22,889 nucleotides of DNA, taken from positions 1-22,889 of the forward strand of contig CAZFJC010000031.1 in assembly GCA_964518765.1 (NCBI GenBank). Direction: 5' to 3'. The stretch is from CAZPNX01 sp964518765. GTDB taxonomy: Bacteria > Edwardsbacteria > AC1 > EtOH8. Under the pieces are notes generated by a model that was not told the origin of the DNA, made no database searches, and saw only the letters and a list, made by a program, of their open reading frames with translations. Positions 8,342 to 15,955 of this stretch are shown here, in pieces. The position numbers and the translations under genes were made by a program. Within the stretch, counting starts at the first letter, position 1, and each line of letters starts with the position of its first letter.

Positions 8342-10042
8342 ATGAGCAACATCGGATCCTACGAGGAAAAACTCAAGGACTTCGACTGGAAGATCTCGGA
8401 GCAGGAGCTGGAGTTCGGCCAGGACGGCCAGTACAACATCGCCTGGTACTGCAGCGACCGCATCTGCCGAATGGGCAAGGGGCAGAAGCTGGCCCTGATC
8501 TGGGAGGGCTTCACCGGGGAGGTCAAAAAGTACACCTACGACGACATCCGGGCCTACAGCAACACCACCGCCAAGTTCCTCCAGGACCAGGGGCTCAAGC
8601 CGGGCGACCGGGTGTGCCTGTTCATGGACAAGGTGCCCGAGCTCTACATCTGTTTTCTGGGCATCCTCAAGATGGGCGGCATCGCCCAGCCCCTGTTCTC
8701 GGCCTTCGGCGAGGAGGCTCTGTTCACCAGGCTGGACGACGCCAAGACTGCGGCGGTGCTGACCACCAAAAAGCACGCCGGAAAGGTCAGGCGCATCCGC
8801 AAGGATTTACCATCGCTCCAGAAGATCATCGTAGTCGACGCCGGGGACAAGGCCCTGCACGAGGGCGAGGTGTCATTCGAGATGGAGAGGCTGCCGCGGG
8901 TGGAGCAGTTCGAGGTCTTCAAGGCCGATCGGGAGACGCCATCGGTCCTCCATTACACCTCCGGCACCACCGGCAAGCCCAAGGGCGCCCAGCACGTCCA
9001 CAACTCGCTGGTCGGCCAGTACCTGACCACCAAGTGGGTGCTGGATCTGCGCGACGACGACATCTACTGGTGCACCGCCGATCCCGGCTGGGTGACCGGC
9101 ACCTCCTACGGCATCATCGGCCCCTGGGCCAACGGCGCCACCCAGGCGGTGCTGGACTCGGGCTTCTCGGCCAGCAACTGGTACGCCTTTATCGAGAAGA
9201 TGAAGGTGACCGTCTGGTATTCGGCCCCCACTGCCATCCGCATGCTGATGAAGGAGGGTCTGGAGACGGTCAAGAAGCACGACCTCTCGTCTTTGCGGCA
9301 TCTGTGCAGCGTGGGCGAGCCGCTGAACGCCGAGGCGGTCATCTGGTCGGAAAAGGCCTTCGGCAAGCCGTTCTACGACACCTTCTGGCAGACCGAGACC
9401 GGAGCCATCATGATCTCCAACTATCCGGGAATGAAGGTCAAGCCCGGCTCCATGGGCAAGCCCTTCCCCGGGATCGTTGCCTCGGTGGTCAACCCCAAGA
9501 CCTTCGAGCCCATCGACAAACCGGGCACGGTCGGCCTGATCGCCTTTCGGCCGGGCTGGCCCTCGATGATGCGCTCTTATTGGAACAATCCGGAGACCTA
9601 CCAGGGCAAGTTCAAGAACGGCTGGTACCTGTCGGGCGACCGCTCCTCTATCGACGCCGAGGGCTACTACTGGTTCGTGGGGCGGGACGACGACGTCATC
9701 AACACCGCCGGGCATCTGGTGGGCCCGTTCGAGATCGAATCGGCTCTGCTGGAGCATCCGGCGGTGGCCGAGTCGGCGGCGGTGGGCAAGCCCGACCCAC
9801 TGAACATGGAGGTGGTCAAGGCCTTCATCACCCTCAAGCCGGGTCACCAGGCCAGCAGCGACCTGGAGATGGACATCATGAACTTCATCCGCAAGAAGCT
9901 GTCGCCGTTGGCCATGCCTCAGGAGATCGAGTTCACCTCGTCGCTGCCCAAGACCAGGAGCGGGAAGATCATGCGGCGGCTGCTGCGGGCCAAGGAGTGG
10001 GGCGAGGAGATCGGCGACATCTCATCCCTTGAAAACGATTGA
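8342..10042 (+). CDS. acsA: AMP-forming acetyl/acyl-CoA synthetase
   Basis: This adenylate-forming enzyme of 566 residues activates acetate or another short acid with ATP, then transfers it to CoA. Signature motifs are in order: P-loop YTSGTTGKPKG (205-215), YDTFWQTETG, WYLSGDRSS, FVGRDDDVI and the C-terminal PKTRSGKIMRR with the catalytic lysine at about 542. The ATG is supported by ACAGGAGCGGCACT just upstream. The enzyme resembles AcsA-type acetyl-CoA synthetases. However, the next gene encodes a free-standing acyl carrier protein, so loading an acyl group onto that carrier (as acyl-ACP synthetases do) is a real alternative. It is the first host-composition gene after the AT-rich island and likely heads the acs-acp-kbl-kbl gene set. 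Symbol given by similarity only; substrate not provable from sequence. Confidence 0.85.
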   Translation: MSNIGSYEEKLKDFDWKISEQELEFGQDGQYNIAWYCSDRICRMGKGQKLALIWEGFTGEVKKYTYDDIRAYSNTTAKFLQDQGLKPGDRVCLFMDKVPELYICFLGILKMGGIAQPLFSAFGEEALFTRLDDAKTAAVLTTKKHAGKVRRIRKDLPSLQKIIVVDAGDKALHEGEVSFEMERLPRVEQFEVFKADRETPSVLHYTSGTTGKPKGAQHVHNSLVGQYLTTKWVLDLRDDDIYWCTADPGWVTGTSYGIIGPWANGATQAVLDSGFSASNWYAFIEKMKVTVWYSAPTAIRMLMKEGLETVKKHDLSSLRHLCSVGEPLNAEAVIWSEKAFGKPFYDTFWQTETGAIMISNYPGMKVKPGSMGKPFPGIVASVVNPKTFEPIDKPGTVGLIAFRPGWPSMMRSYWNNPETYQGKFKNGWYLSGDRSSIDAEGYYWFVGRDDDVINTAGHLVGPFEIESALLEHPAVAESAAVGKPDPLNMEVVKAFITLKPGHQASSDLEMDIMNFIRKKLSPLAMPQEIEFTSSLPKTRSGKIMRRLLRAKEWGEEIGDISSLEND

Positions 10043-10087
10043 ACGTCTTCAAGGGAAATCCAAAATACGAAACTCCAATAACCAAAC

Positions 10088-10136
10088 AAATACGAATGAC
10101 CAAATTCCGAATTCGTATTTTTGAATTTGGGATTTG
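10088..10136 (+). repeat. Intergenic palindromic repeat between acsA and the acyl carrier gene
   Basis: AAATACGAAT (10088-10097) is perfectly inverted as ATTCGTATTT (10111-10120), followed by TTGAATTTGGGATTTG. A related sequence in the opposite orientation, AAATCCCAAATGCCAAATTC, follows the tRNA at 15010. This looks like an AT-rich dispersed repeat family in an otherwise GC-rich genome. It fills most of the gap between acsA and the acyl carrier gene. Confidence 0.6.
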
Positions 10137-10154
10137 CATCGTAAGGAGAGAGCA

Positions 10155-10412
10155 ATGCCCGAGGATCTGAAGAAGCTGATAGCCGATTACGTCAAGAAGG
10201 AGTACCTGGACGAGGATTCCGACATGGAGGTCCAGCCCGACACCAAACTGATCTCCAGCGGCATCGTGGACTCGTTCTCCATGGTCTCCCTCAAGGTCTT
10301 TTTGGAGAAGAAATTCAACATCAAGCTGCCGGACGAGAAAGCCACCCCCGAGGCCTTCGACTCGGTGAACAACATCATCGAGCTGCTGAAGGAGTTCGGG
10401 GTCAAGGAGTAA
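10155..10412 (+). CDS. Acyl carrier protein
   Basis: This small acidic helical protein of 85 residues carries the phosphopantetheine attachment site GIVDSFSMVSL, with the modified serine in DSF at about residue 37. Acyl carrier proteins hold acyl groups as thioesters for fatty-acid, polyketide or other acyl-transfer pathways. The ATG at 10155 has a good ribosome binding site (GTAAGGAGAGAGCA); the in-frame ATG at 10134 gives a spurious N-terminus. DSF rather than the DSL usual in fatty-acid AcpP, together with the position between an adenylate-forming enzyme and two alpha-oxoamine synthases, argues for a dedicated carrier rather than the housekeeping AcpP. Similar trios (acyl-ACP synthetase, carrier, oxoamine synthase) occur in bacterial sphingolipid clusters, but no other sphingolipid gene is visible here. 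Confidence 0.92.
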   Translation: MPEDLKKLIADYVKKEYLDEDSDMEVQPDTKLISSGIVDSFSMVSLKVFLEKKFNIKLPDEKATPEAFDSVNNIIELLKEFGVKE

Positions 10413-10421
10413 ACCAGAGGA

Positions 10422-10513
10422 TGCCATCCTGAGGAGGCTTTCTCACCCGACAAATTGAGTGAAGGCAGCGTCACCCTTCAGCCGGCAAGGCACGGTGCAA
10501 TCTCAGGGTGATA
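10422..10513 (+). repeat. Interspersed imperfect palindromic repeat, copy B
   Basis: This is the second copy of the element at 3228-3329. It starts with TGCCATCCTGAG and ends with TCTCAGGGTGATA. The core TCACCCTTCAGCCGGCAAGG (10471-10490) corresponds to TCACCCTTCGGCCGGCGAGG (3285-3304). It fills almost the whole gap between the acyl carrier gene and the first kbl-like gene. Confidence 0.7.
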
Positions 10514-10541
10514 TAACGTTACTTAGCATATAGGAGTTGTC

Positions 10542-11789
10542 ATGGCTTACAGCGCCAAAGCCAAGGAATTCTATGCCTCCGAGCTCCAGGGCATGAGGGA
10601 CAAGGGCATCTTCAAGGAGGAGCGGTTCATCGAGTCGCCCCAGGCGGCCAGCATCAAGGTGGAGTACCCCGAGGGGGCGCCGCCCAAGCAGGTGCTGAAT
10701 TTTTGCGCCAACAACTATCTGGGACTGTCCTCCCATCCGGAGGTGGTCAAGGCGGCCCACCAGGCGCTGGATGAACGGGGCTACGGACTTTCGTCGGTGC
10801 GCTTCATCTGCGGCACCCAGGACATCCACCACAAACTGGAGCTGGCCCTCAGCGAATTCCTCGGCATGGAGGGCACCTGCCTGTTCCCCTCCTGTATGGA
10901 GGCCAACGCCGGCCTGTTCGACGTGGTTTTGACCGCGGACGACGCCATGATCTCGGACCGGCTGGTGCACGCCAGCATCGTCGACGGGCTGAAGCTATGC
11001 AAGGCCCAGATGTTCAACTACAAGCACAACAACATGGCCCACCTGGAGGAGAAGCTGCAGGAGGCCCAGTCCTGCCGCCTGCGGATGATCATCACCGACG
11101 GAGTCTTCTCCATGGACGGAGATATTGCCCCGCTGGATAAGATCTGCGATCTAGCCGAAAAGTACGACGCCATGGTGATGGTGGACGACTCCCATGCCAC
11201 CGGATTCATCGGCAAGACCGGGAGGGGCACCCACGAATACCACAACGTCATGGGCCGGGTGGACATAATTACCACCACTTTCGGCAAGGGGCTGGGGGGG
11301 GCGGCCGGCGGCTCGGTGTCCGGCCCCAAGGAGATCGTCGAGATGTGCCGGCAGCGGGCTCGGCCCTACCTGTTCTCCAACACCATGCCGCCGGCGGTGG
11401 TGGCCGGCTCCCTCAAAGTGCTGGAGCTGCTCTCCAAGTCCACCGACCGCCGAGACAAGCTCGAGAAGAATACCAGGTACTGGCGCGAGGGGCTGACCAA
11501 GGCCGGGTTCGACCTCAAGGCTGGCGATACCCCCATCGTCCCGGTGATGCTCTACAACGCCAAGCTGGCCCAGGATTTCGCCCGCGACCTTTACGCCGAG
11601 GGCATCTACGTCATCGGCTTCTTCTTCCCGGTGGTGGCCCAGGGCCAGGCCCGCATCCGAACCCAGATCTCGGCCGACCACGAGACGGAGCACCTGGACA
11701 AGGCCCTGGCCGCATTCAAGAAGGTGGGGGAGAAGTACGGGATACTGGGGCTAAAGAAGGACCAGATCATAGCCAAGTACGGGCTGTAA
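10542..11789 (+). CDS. Kbl-type alpha-oxoamine synthase, divergent copy
   Basis: This PLP-dependent enzyme of 415 residues is closely related to glycine C-acetyltransferase (Kbl), which cleaves 2-amino-3-ketobutyrate with CoA into glycine and acetyl-CoA. It has the family landmarks: NFCANNYLGL (53-62), VRFICGTQD (86-94), VFSMDGD (188-194), VDDSHATGF (214-222) and the PLP lysine in TTTFGKGLGG (K249). It aligns without gaps to the next gene over the first 260 residues, so the two are tandem paralogues. It departs from canonical Kbl at two conserved places: CMEAN instead of CFDAN (118-122), and LVHASIVDG instead of LNHASIIDG (141-149). AGGAG precedes the ATG. Because it follows the acyl carrier gene, it may have shifted to another acyl donor or amino acid; this is inference. 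Confidence 0.85.
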   Translation: MAYSAKAKEFYASELQGMRDKGIFKEERFIESPQAASIKVEYPEGAPPKQVLNFCANNYLGLSSHPEVVKAAHQALDERGYGLSSVRFICGTQDIHHKLELALSEFLGMEGTCLFPSCMEANAGLFDVVLTADDAMISDRLVHASIVDGLKLCKAQMFNYKHNNMAHLEEKLQEAQSCRLRMIITDGVFSMDGDIAPLDKICDLAEKYDAMVMVDDSHATGFIGKTGRGTHEYHNVMGRVDIITTTFGKGLGGAAGGSVSGPKEIVEMCRQRARPYLFSNTMPPAVVAGSLKVLELLSKSTDRRDKLEKNTRYWREGLTKAGFDLKAGDTPIVPVMLYNAKLAQDFARDLYAEGIYVIGFFFPVVAQGQARIRTQISADHETEHLDKALAAFKKVGEKYGILGLKKDQIIAKYGL

Positions 11790-11806
11790 TCCATGCACCC
11801 GGGTTA

Positions 11807-11869
11807 ACGTCATTCCTGCGAAAGTAGGAATCCATAGATTGTGGATTCCCGCCAACGCAGGAATGACGT
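11807..11869 (+). repeat. Nested palindromic repeat between the two kbl genes
   Basis: A perfect 14-bp inverted repeat, ACGTCATTCCTGCG (11807-11820) and CGCAGGAATGACGT (11856-11869), encloses a second one, GGAATCCA (11827-11834) and TGGATTCC (11842-11849). This is the layout of the common GTCATTCC-type extragenic palindromes (REP/MITE-like). It can fold as a nested cruciform or an mRNA hairpin between the two paralogous genes. Confidence 0.75.
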
Positions 11870-11905
11870 CTTTTCATCTACAAAGAATTTGACAACCGAG
11901 CATCA

Positions 11906-13117
<1,212 letters not shown>

Positions 13118-13621
13118 CCTTGCCACAGAGGCACGGAGGCACAGAGAAGAACTGAACAACCTTGTTTATTGCCACAAAGGCGCAGAGACACAGAGTATTA
13201 CTATTATAAAAGACATGAGCGATAACCTCGAGAAACTGAATGCGATAACTGAGAAGATCATCGGCTGCGCTATTGAGGTTCACAAGACCATAGGACCGGG
13301 CCTTCTTGAATCTATCTACGAAAAAGCTTTATGCTATGAACTGGAGCAGAAAGGACTTCATTTCAAAACGCAAGTAATGATTCCGATAGCATATAAGGGC
13401 AGCAGCCTAGGAGAGCACAGGATAGATCTCATTGTCGAAGACTCGATCATCGTGGAGCTTAAAGCCGTAGATAAAATGATGCCAGTATATGAAGCGCAGT
13501 TGCTATCATATTTACGGCTCACGAACATGAAACTCGGCCTACTGATAAACTTCAACGTGGAAGTTTTAAAGAGGGGCATTAAAAGAATGATCCTCTGAGC
13601 CTTTGAGCCTCTGTGGCAAGG
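13118..13621 (+). mobile_element. Small element with 15-bp perfect inverted ends carrying a GxxExxY gene
   Basis: CCTTGCCACAGAGGC (13118-13132) is repeated exactly in inverted orientation as GCCTCTGTGGCAAGG (13607-13621), and the similarity continues inward for about 15 more bases with a few mismatches. A second, direct copy of the motif, GCCACAAAGGCGCAGAGACA (from 13171), lies 50 nt inside the left end. The unit starts at the base after the kbl stop codon. It ends within the ribosome binding site of the M23 peptidase gene, and its only gene is the GxxExxY protein. No transposase is present, so mobility would have to come from elsewhere or from the nuclease-fold protein. Codon composition inside is less GC-rich than in the flanks. 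Confidence 0.6.
13215..13598 (+). CDS. GxxExxY family protein (PD-(D/E)XK nuclease fold)
   Basis: This 127-residue protein has the signature GLLESIYEKAL (G-x-x-E-x-x-Y, residues about 29-39) after the usual start EKIIGCAIEVHKTIGPG. A nuclease-like core follows: HRIDLIVEDSIIVELKAV (about 74-91), with an Asp and an E-x-K in the spacing of PD-(D/E)XK enzymes. No biochemical role is firmly established for this widespread family, to my knowledge. The ATG at 13215 fits the family N-terminus; no strong ribosome binding site is visible. It is the only gene inside an inverted-repeat-bounded segment between kbl and the M23 peptidase gene, which suggests it travels with, or acts on, those repeats. Confidence 0.9.
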   Translation: MSDNLEKLNAITEKIIGCAIEVHKTIGPGLLESIYEKALCYELEQKGLHFKTQVMIPIAYKGSSLGEHRIDLIVEDSIIVELKAVDKMMPVYEAQLLSYLRLTNMKLGLLINFNVEVLKRGIKRMIL

Positions 13622-13629
13622 GAGACATC

Positions 13630-14616
13630 ATGATCTTCAAAAAATCCTACTCCTTCATCATCCTGCCGCACCACGGCGACGGCGGGCGGACGGCCTACCT
13701 CAGCCGGCACCTGCTGAACGCCGGCCTGGTGGCGCTGGTGACGGCGGCCTTGGCCTCCGGCTTTTTCGTGATCCGCCACTACCGCTACCACTTCCGGCTG
13801 GTGAACGACTATCAGCCGACCTTCGAGGAGAACCGGAAGCTCAACGTCGAGCGGCAGGGATACAGCCGCGTGGTCGATTCTTTAAAAACGGCCATCGCCA
13901 GTTTGCAGAGGCAGATCCAGAGCGAGCGCCAGACCTATATTTCCTCCATGGGCGGCATGGCCGGCCAGCTGGAAAATCTAAAAAGCCAGCTTAACAAGGT
14001 CAAGATCCAGGCCGGCTTCAAGGGCACCAACATCATCGATGAGTCGGAGCCGGCCGGAGGGCCGGCCGATCTATCTGAATACCTGGGCAGGTTCGACCTC
14101 TCCCGGCCCATCGAGCCAGGCCCCATAGAGGCTAGGCTGAGGCCGGAGATCAGGTCACAGCTCGACCAGATCGAGAAGGTAGACAAGTTCCTGTCTACCA
14201 AGAAGTCGCTGGTCTCGGACATGCCGGATATGGCCCCGCTGTTCGGCAAGATGACCTCGGGCTTCGGAGCCAGGCGTTGGCGTCGCAGCGGGCACTCGGA
14301 GAACCATTATGGGATCGACATCGCCGCGCCCCGAGGGACGCCGGTGCACGCCCCGGCCGAGGGGGTGGTCACCCATGCCGCCTGGAAGGGGGACTACGGT
14401 AACATGGTGGAGCTGGACCACGGCACCGGCTACACCACCCGCTTCGGACACCTGTCCCAGATGGACGTGGAGGTCGGAGACCGGGTGATGAAGGGACAGA
14501 TAATAGGCGAGGTGGGCTCCACCGGCCGTTCCACCGGCCCGCACCTGCATTACGAGGTCAGGTTCAATGGAACGCCAGTGGACCCCATCGACTACCTGGA
14601 CAAGCTGAGCGAGTAA
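13630..14616 (+). CDS. Membrane-anchored M23 (LytM-type) metallopeptidase
   Basis: This protein of 328 residues probably cuts peptidoglycan cross-links or regulates amidases in the periplasm. One membrane helix lies at about residues 27-46 (LLNAGLVALVTAALASGFFV), and a coiled coil spans about 60-120. The C-terminal LytM domain starts at SGFGARRWRRSG and contains the zinc ligands in NHYGIDIAAPRGTPVHAP (H-x3-D) and the GPHLHYEV motif. The N-terminal KSYSFIILPHHGDGGRT is typical of this subgroup of M23 proteins. The ATG at 13630 has AAGGGAGA 5 nt upstream; that site overlaps the right end of the inserted GxxExxY element. It is likely followed by its own hairpin at 14634 and is not obviously part of an operon. 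Confidence 0.92.
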   Translation: MIFKKSYSFIILPHHGDGGRTAYLSRHLLNAGLVALVTAALASGFFVIRHYRYHFRLVNDYQPTFEENRKLNVERQGYSRVVDSLKTAIASLQRQIQSERQTYISSMGGMAGQLENLKSQLNKVKIQAGFKGTNIIDESEPAGGPADLSEYLGRFDLSRPIEPGPIEARLRPEIRSQLDQIEKVDKFLSTKKSLVSDMPDMAPLFGKMTSGFGARRWRRSGHSENHYGIDIAAPRGTPVHAPAEGVVTHAAWKGDYGNMVELDHGTGYTTRFGHLSQMDVEVGDRVMKGQIIGEVGSTGRSTGPHLHYEVRFNGTPVDPIDYLDKLSE

Positions 14617-14633
14617 ACAAGCGTCCGGCCATT

Positions 14634-14661
14634 GCGCCGTGGCAGATTTATGCCGCGGCGC
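14634..14661 (+). terminator. Hairpin after the M23 gene, probable terminator
   Basis: GCGCCGTGGCA (14634-14644) pairs with TGCCGCGGCGC (14651-14661) over 11 bp with one G-U pair and a six-base loop. It stands 17 nt after the stop codon. The following ATTCTATT is only a weak U-tract, so termination may be partial. Confidence 0.5.
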
Positions 14662-14712
14662 ATTCTATTGCCTTTGGCAGCAAGAAAAAACGACCTTCGT
14701 CTAATTATTTTC

Positions 14713-14741
14713 TTGACATTATAATCGTAAAGTATTATATT
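14713..14741 (+). promoter_or_regulatory. Sigma-70-type promoter
   Basis: TTGACA (14713-14718) and TATATT (14736-14741) are separated by 17 bp, a near-ideal housekeeping promoter in a locally AT-rich stretch. The predicted start is near 14748. It drives a short hairpin followed by a T-run, then possibly the tRNA-Val region. Confidence 0.7.
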
Positions 14742-14753
14742 TTATAAGGGAGG

Positions 14754-14798
14754 AACTTTGGGCGGACGATCGGGAGATATCCGCCAGAGGTTTTTTTT
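14754..14798 (+). terminator. Promoter-proximal hairpin with U-run (attenuator or short RNA end)
   Basis: GGCGGA (14761-14766) pairs with TCCGCC (14780-14785). The stem can be extended at its base by pairing of the ACTTT side with AGAGGT, and eight T residues follow (14791-14798). It begins only about 10 nt after the predicted transcription start. A transcript ending here would be roughly 50 nt, so this is either an attenuator or the end of a small RNA. Confidence 0.5.
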
Positions 14799-14851
14799 CC
14801 GACATTCAGTAACCGTTTAGTCCTTAAAATACAAAGCATCGGGCGTACTTC

Positions 14852-14891
14852 AGGGGTAGGGGTGGGTGATACCCTTAGGATGAAGGGGGTA
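14852..14891 (+). promoter_or_regulatory. G-rich palindromic site upstream of tRNA-Val
   Basis: The perfect hyphenated palindrome GGGTGATACCC (14864-14874) is flanked by AGGGGTA on the left (14852-14858) and GGGGGTA on the right (14885-14891). The arrangement looks like an operator or a structured leader just before the tRNA. No regulator can be assigned. Confidence 0.3.
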
Positions 14892-14903
14892 ATGATATAG
14901 GCC

Positions 14904-14980
14904 GGGCGATTAGCTCAGCTGGTTAGAGCGTCTGCTTTACACGCAGGAAGTCGGGGGTTCGAGCCCCTCATCGCCCACCA
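14904..14980 (+). tRNA. tRNA-Val (anticodon TAC)
   Basis: A complete cloverleaf is visible. The acceptor stem is GGGCGAT/ATCGCCC. The D-arm is GCTC/GAGC. The anticodon stem TCTGC/GCAGG encloses the loop TTTACAC with anticodon TAC at 14938-14940. The T-arm is GGGGG-TTCGAGC-CCCCT, with one G-U pair. The CCA end is encoded at 14978-14980. It reads GTA and probably other GTN valine codons. Confidence 0.97.
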
Positions 14981-14982
14981 AG

Positions 14983-15008
14983 CCGACTTCGCCTGGCGGC
15001 GAACTCGG
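14983..15008 (+). other. Hairpin just after tRNA-Val
   Basis: CCGA-C-TTCGCC (14983-14993) pairs with GGCGAA-C-TCGG (14998-15008) around TGGC: ten base pairs with one C-C mismatch. It starts 2 nt after the CCA end. No U-tract follows on this strand, so it may serve tRNA 3' processing or weak termination. Confidence 0.4.
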
Positions 15009-15009
15009 A

Positions 15010-15039
15010 AAATCCCAAATGCCAAATTCAAAGTCCCGG
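15010..15039 (+). repeat. AT-rich dispersed repeat after tRNA-Val
   Basis: AAATCCCAAATGCCAAATTC followed by AAAGTCCCGG resembles, in reverse complement, the right part of the repeat at 10088-10136 (TTGAATTTGGGATTTG). It is probably a fragment of the same intergenic repeat family. Confidence 0.4.
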
Positions 15040-15104
15040 TTCTAGCGGGAGTTTGATAAAAATAAACCAGGATATAGTGTAAACGTTTGAGAGGAGGAAA
15101 TGGT

Positions 15105-15305
15105 ATGTGGCTACCGAAGATCGGCGAGAACGCCGGAAGAATATGGAAAACCCTGCACGACAAGGGACCGATGAATCTTTCGACGCTGAAGAAAAACGCC
15201 AAGCTGGACGACCGCCAGCTGTACCTGGCCCTGGGCTGGCTGGCCCGGGAGGACAAGGTGGTCTTCAGGCGGGAGAAAACTCAGATACTAGTTAGCCTCA
15301 AATGA
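15105..15305 (+). CDS. DUF2582-like winged helix-turn-helix protein
   Basis: This 66-residue protein has the full pattern of the DUF2582 winged-helix family: KIGENAGRIWKTLHDKGP, then LSTLKKNAKLDDRQLYLALG and WLAREDKVVF. The fold suggests DNA binding, but members are not characterised in detail. The ATG at 15105 follows GAGGAGG at 15091-15097; a TTG at 15087 in the same frame would place the start upstream of that site and is rejected. It lies about 100 nt ahead of the secreted-subunit gene in the same direction, so it could regulate the surface-protein genes. That is inference; the family is often found alone. Confidence 0.85.
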   Translation: MWLPKIGENAGRIWKTLHDKGPMNLSTLKKNAKLDDRQLYLALGWLAREDKVVFRREKTQILVSLK

Positions 15306-15311
15306 AATGAA

Positions 15312-15346
15312 CGCCGCCCGCGCCGGACAGGATCCCGGGGGCGGCG
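15312..15346 (+). other. GC-rich hairpin between the winged-helix gene and the secreted-subunit gene
   Basis: CGCCGCCC (15312-15319) and GGGCGGCG (15339-15346) form a perfect 8-bp stem. The next bases are AAAAA, not T, so on this strand it is not an intrinsic terminator. It may separate or protect transcripts of the two genes. Confidence 0.45.
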
Positions 15347-15385
15347 AAAAAGCATTAGTATATCCGATACTTATATTCATAAACG

Positions 15386-15396
15386 AAAGGAGGTGA
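15386..15396 (+). promoter_or_regulatory. Near-perfect Shine-Dalgarno site of the secreted-subunit gene
   Basis: AAAGGAGGTGA stands six bases before the ATG at 15403 and matches the anti-Shine-Dalgarno end of 16S rRNA almost completely. It is the strongest ribosome binding site in the window and suggests that this small secreted protein is made in large amounts. Confidence 0.85.
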
Positions 15397-15402
15397 GACA
15401 GA

Positions 15403-15900
15403 ATGAAGAGGCTATTCCTAATCTGCGCAGCGGTGATGATGGTTGGAGGCATGGCGCTGGCCCAGGCCGATGTGACAGCTGATGTCTCGGTGACGGCAGT
15501 GGTCAACGGCGTCTGGAGGCTGACACTGAGCACGCTGGCCATCAATTACGCCCTGGATCCGGGAGCTACGGACAACACCCAGTCGGTGGTGGCCAACGTC
15601 AGGAGCAACCAGAACGTCGAATGGGAGCTTCTGATCAACCAGGACCAGGTACTGACCTTCGGCACCGAGACCATCCCCTCGGCGAATTTCACCTATGCAG
15701 GAACGGGTGGCTTGGGGACCTGGACCAATGGCGAGTTTCCGCTGATAGCTACCACTGCCTATGATTGCGATGCCTCGGAAGCCAAGGTAATGGGTGCGGG
15801 ATTGAACCTGACGACGACTTATACGCTAACGATTCCTGCCGACCAGACCGCGGGTACTTACACCAACACCATCACCTACACGCTCCACGCAACACCCTAG
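15403..15900 (+). CDS. Small secreted beta-rich protein, probable major surface subunit
   Basis: This protein of 165 residues has a signal peptide (MKRLFLICAAVMMVGGMALA, cleavage after about residue 20-22). The mature part is about 145 residues, rich in Thr, Val and Asn, with alternating strands and a single cysteine. It ends in TIPADQTAGTYTNTITYTL, a closing pattern seen in DUF4402-like, spore-coat-U-like and WxL-type beta-sandwich surface proteins. Its size, exceptional ribosome binding site and place at the head of a periplasmic-protein and outer-membrane-protein cluster fit a major structural subunit of a fibre or coat. A strong hairpin follows the stop codon and could keep its mRNA level above that of the downstream genes. 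Assignment to a named family is tentative. Confidence 0.8.
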   Translation: MKRLFLICAAVMMVGGMALAQADVTADVSVTAVVNGVWRLTLSTLAINYALDPGATDNTQSVVANVRSNQNVEWELLINQDQVLTFGTETIPSANFTYAGTGGLGTWTNGEFPLIATTAYDCDASEAKVMGAGLNLTTTYTLTIPADQTAGTYTNTITYTLHATP

Positions 15901-15913
15901 GAGAAGCAAGACA

Positions 15914-15939
15914 GGGCGGGCTGATTCTTCAGCCCGCCC
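15914..15939 (+). other. Intercistronic GC hairpin after the subunit gene
   Basis: GGGCGGGCTG (15914-15923) and CAGCCCGCCC (15930-15939) form a perfect 10-bp stem with loop ATTCTT. No U-tract follows (CCCGACCGCG). Between an abundant secreted subunit and its probable assembly genes, it is placed to protect the subunit mRNA 3' end or reduce downstream expression. Confidence 0.7.
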
Positions 15940-15955
15940 CCCGACCGCGTAAACC

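Noticed and set aside
8873..9847. Long minus-strand frame inside the acyl-CoA synthetase gene
   Set aside because: Antisense shadow of a gene with all adenylate-forming motifs.
10542..11789. Divergent Kbl copy as serine palmitoyltransferase
   Set aside because: Overall sequence is much closer to Kbl than to Spt, and no ceramide or sphingolipid partner genes are visible; kept only as a hypothesis about substrate shift.
13118..13200. Repeated CCACAGAGGC / CCACAAAGGC units as a CRISPR array
   Set aside because: Only two direct copies, no regular spacer series and no cas genes; better explained as ends of a repeat element.
15312..15346. Hairpin as intrinsic terminator on the plus strand
   Set aside because: The stem is followed by A residues rather than T residues on this strand.
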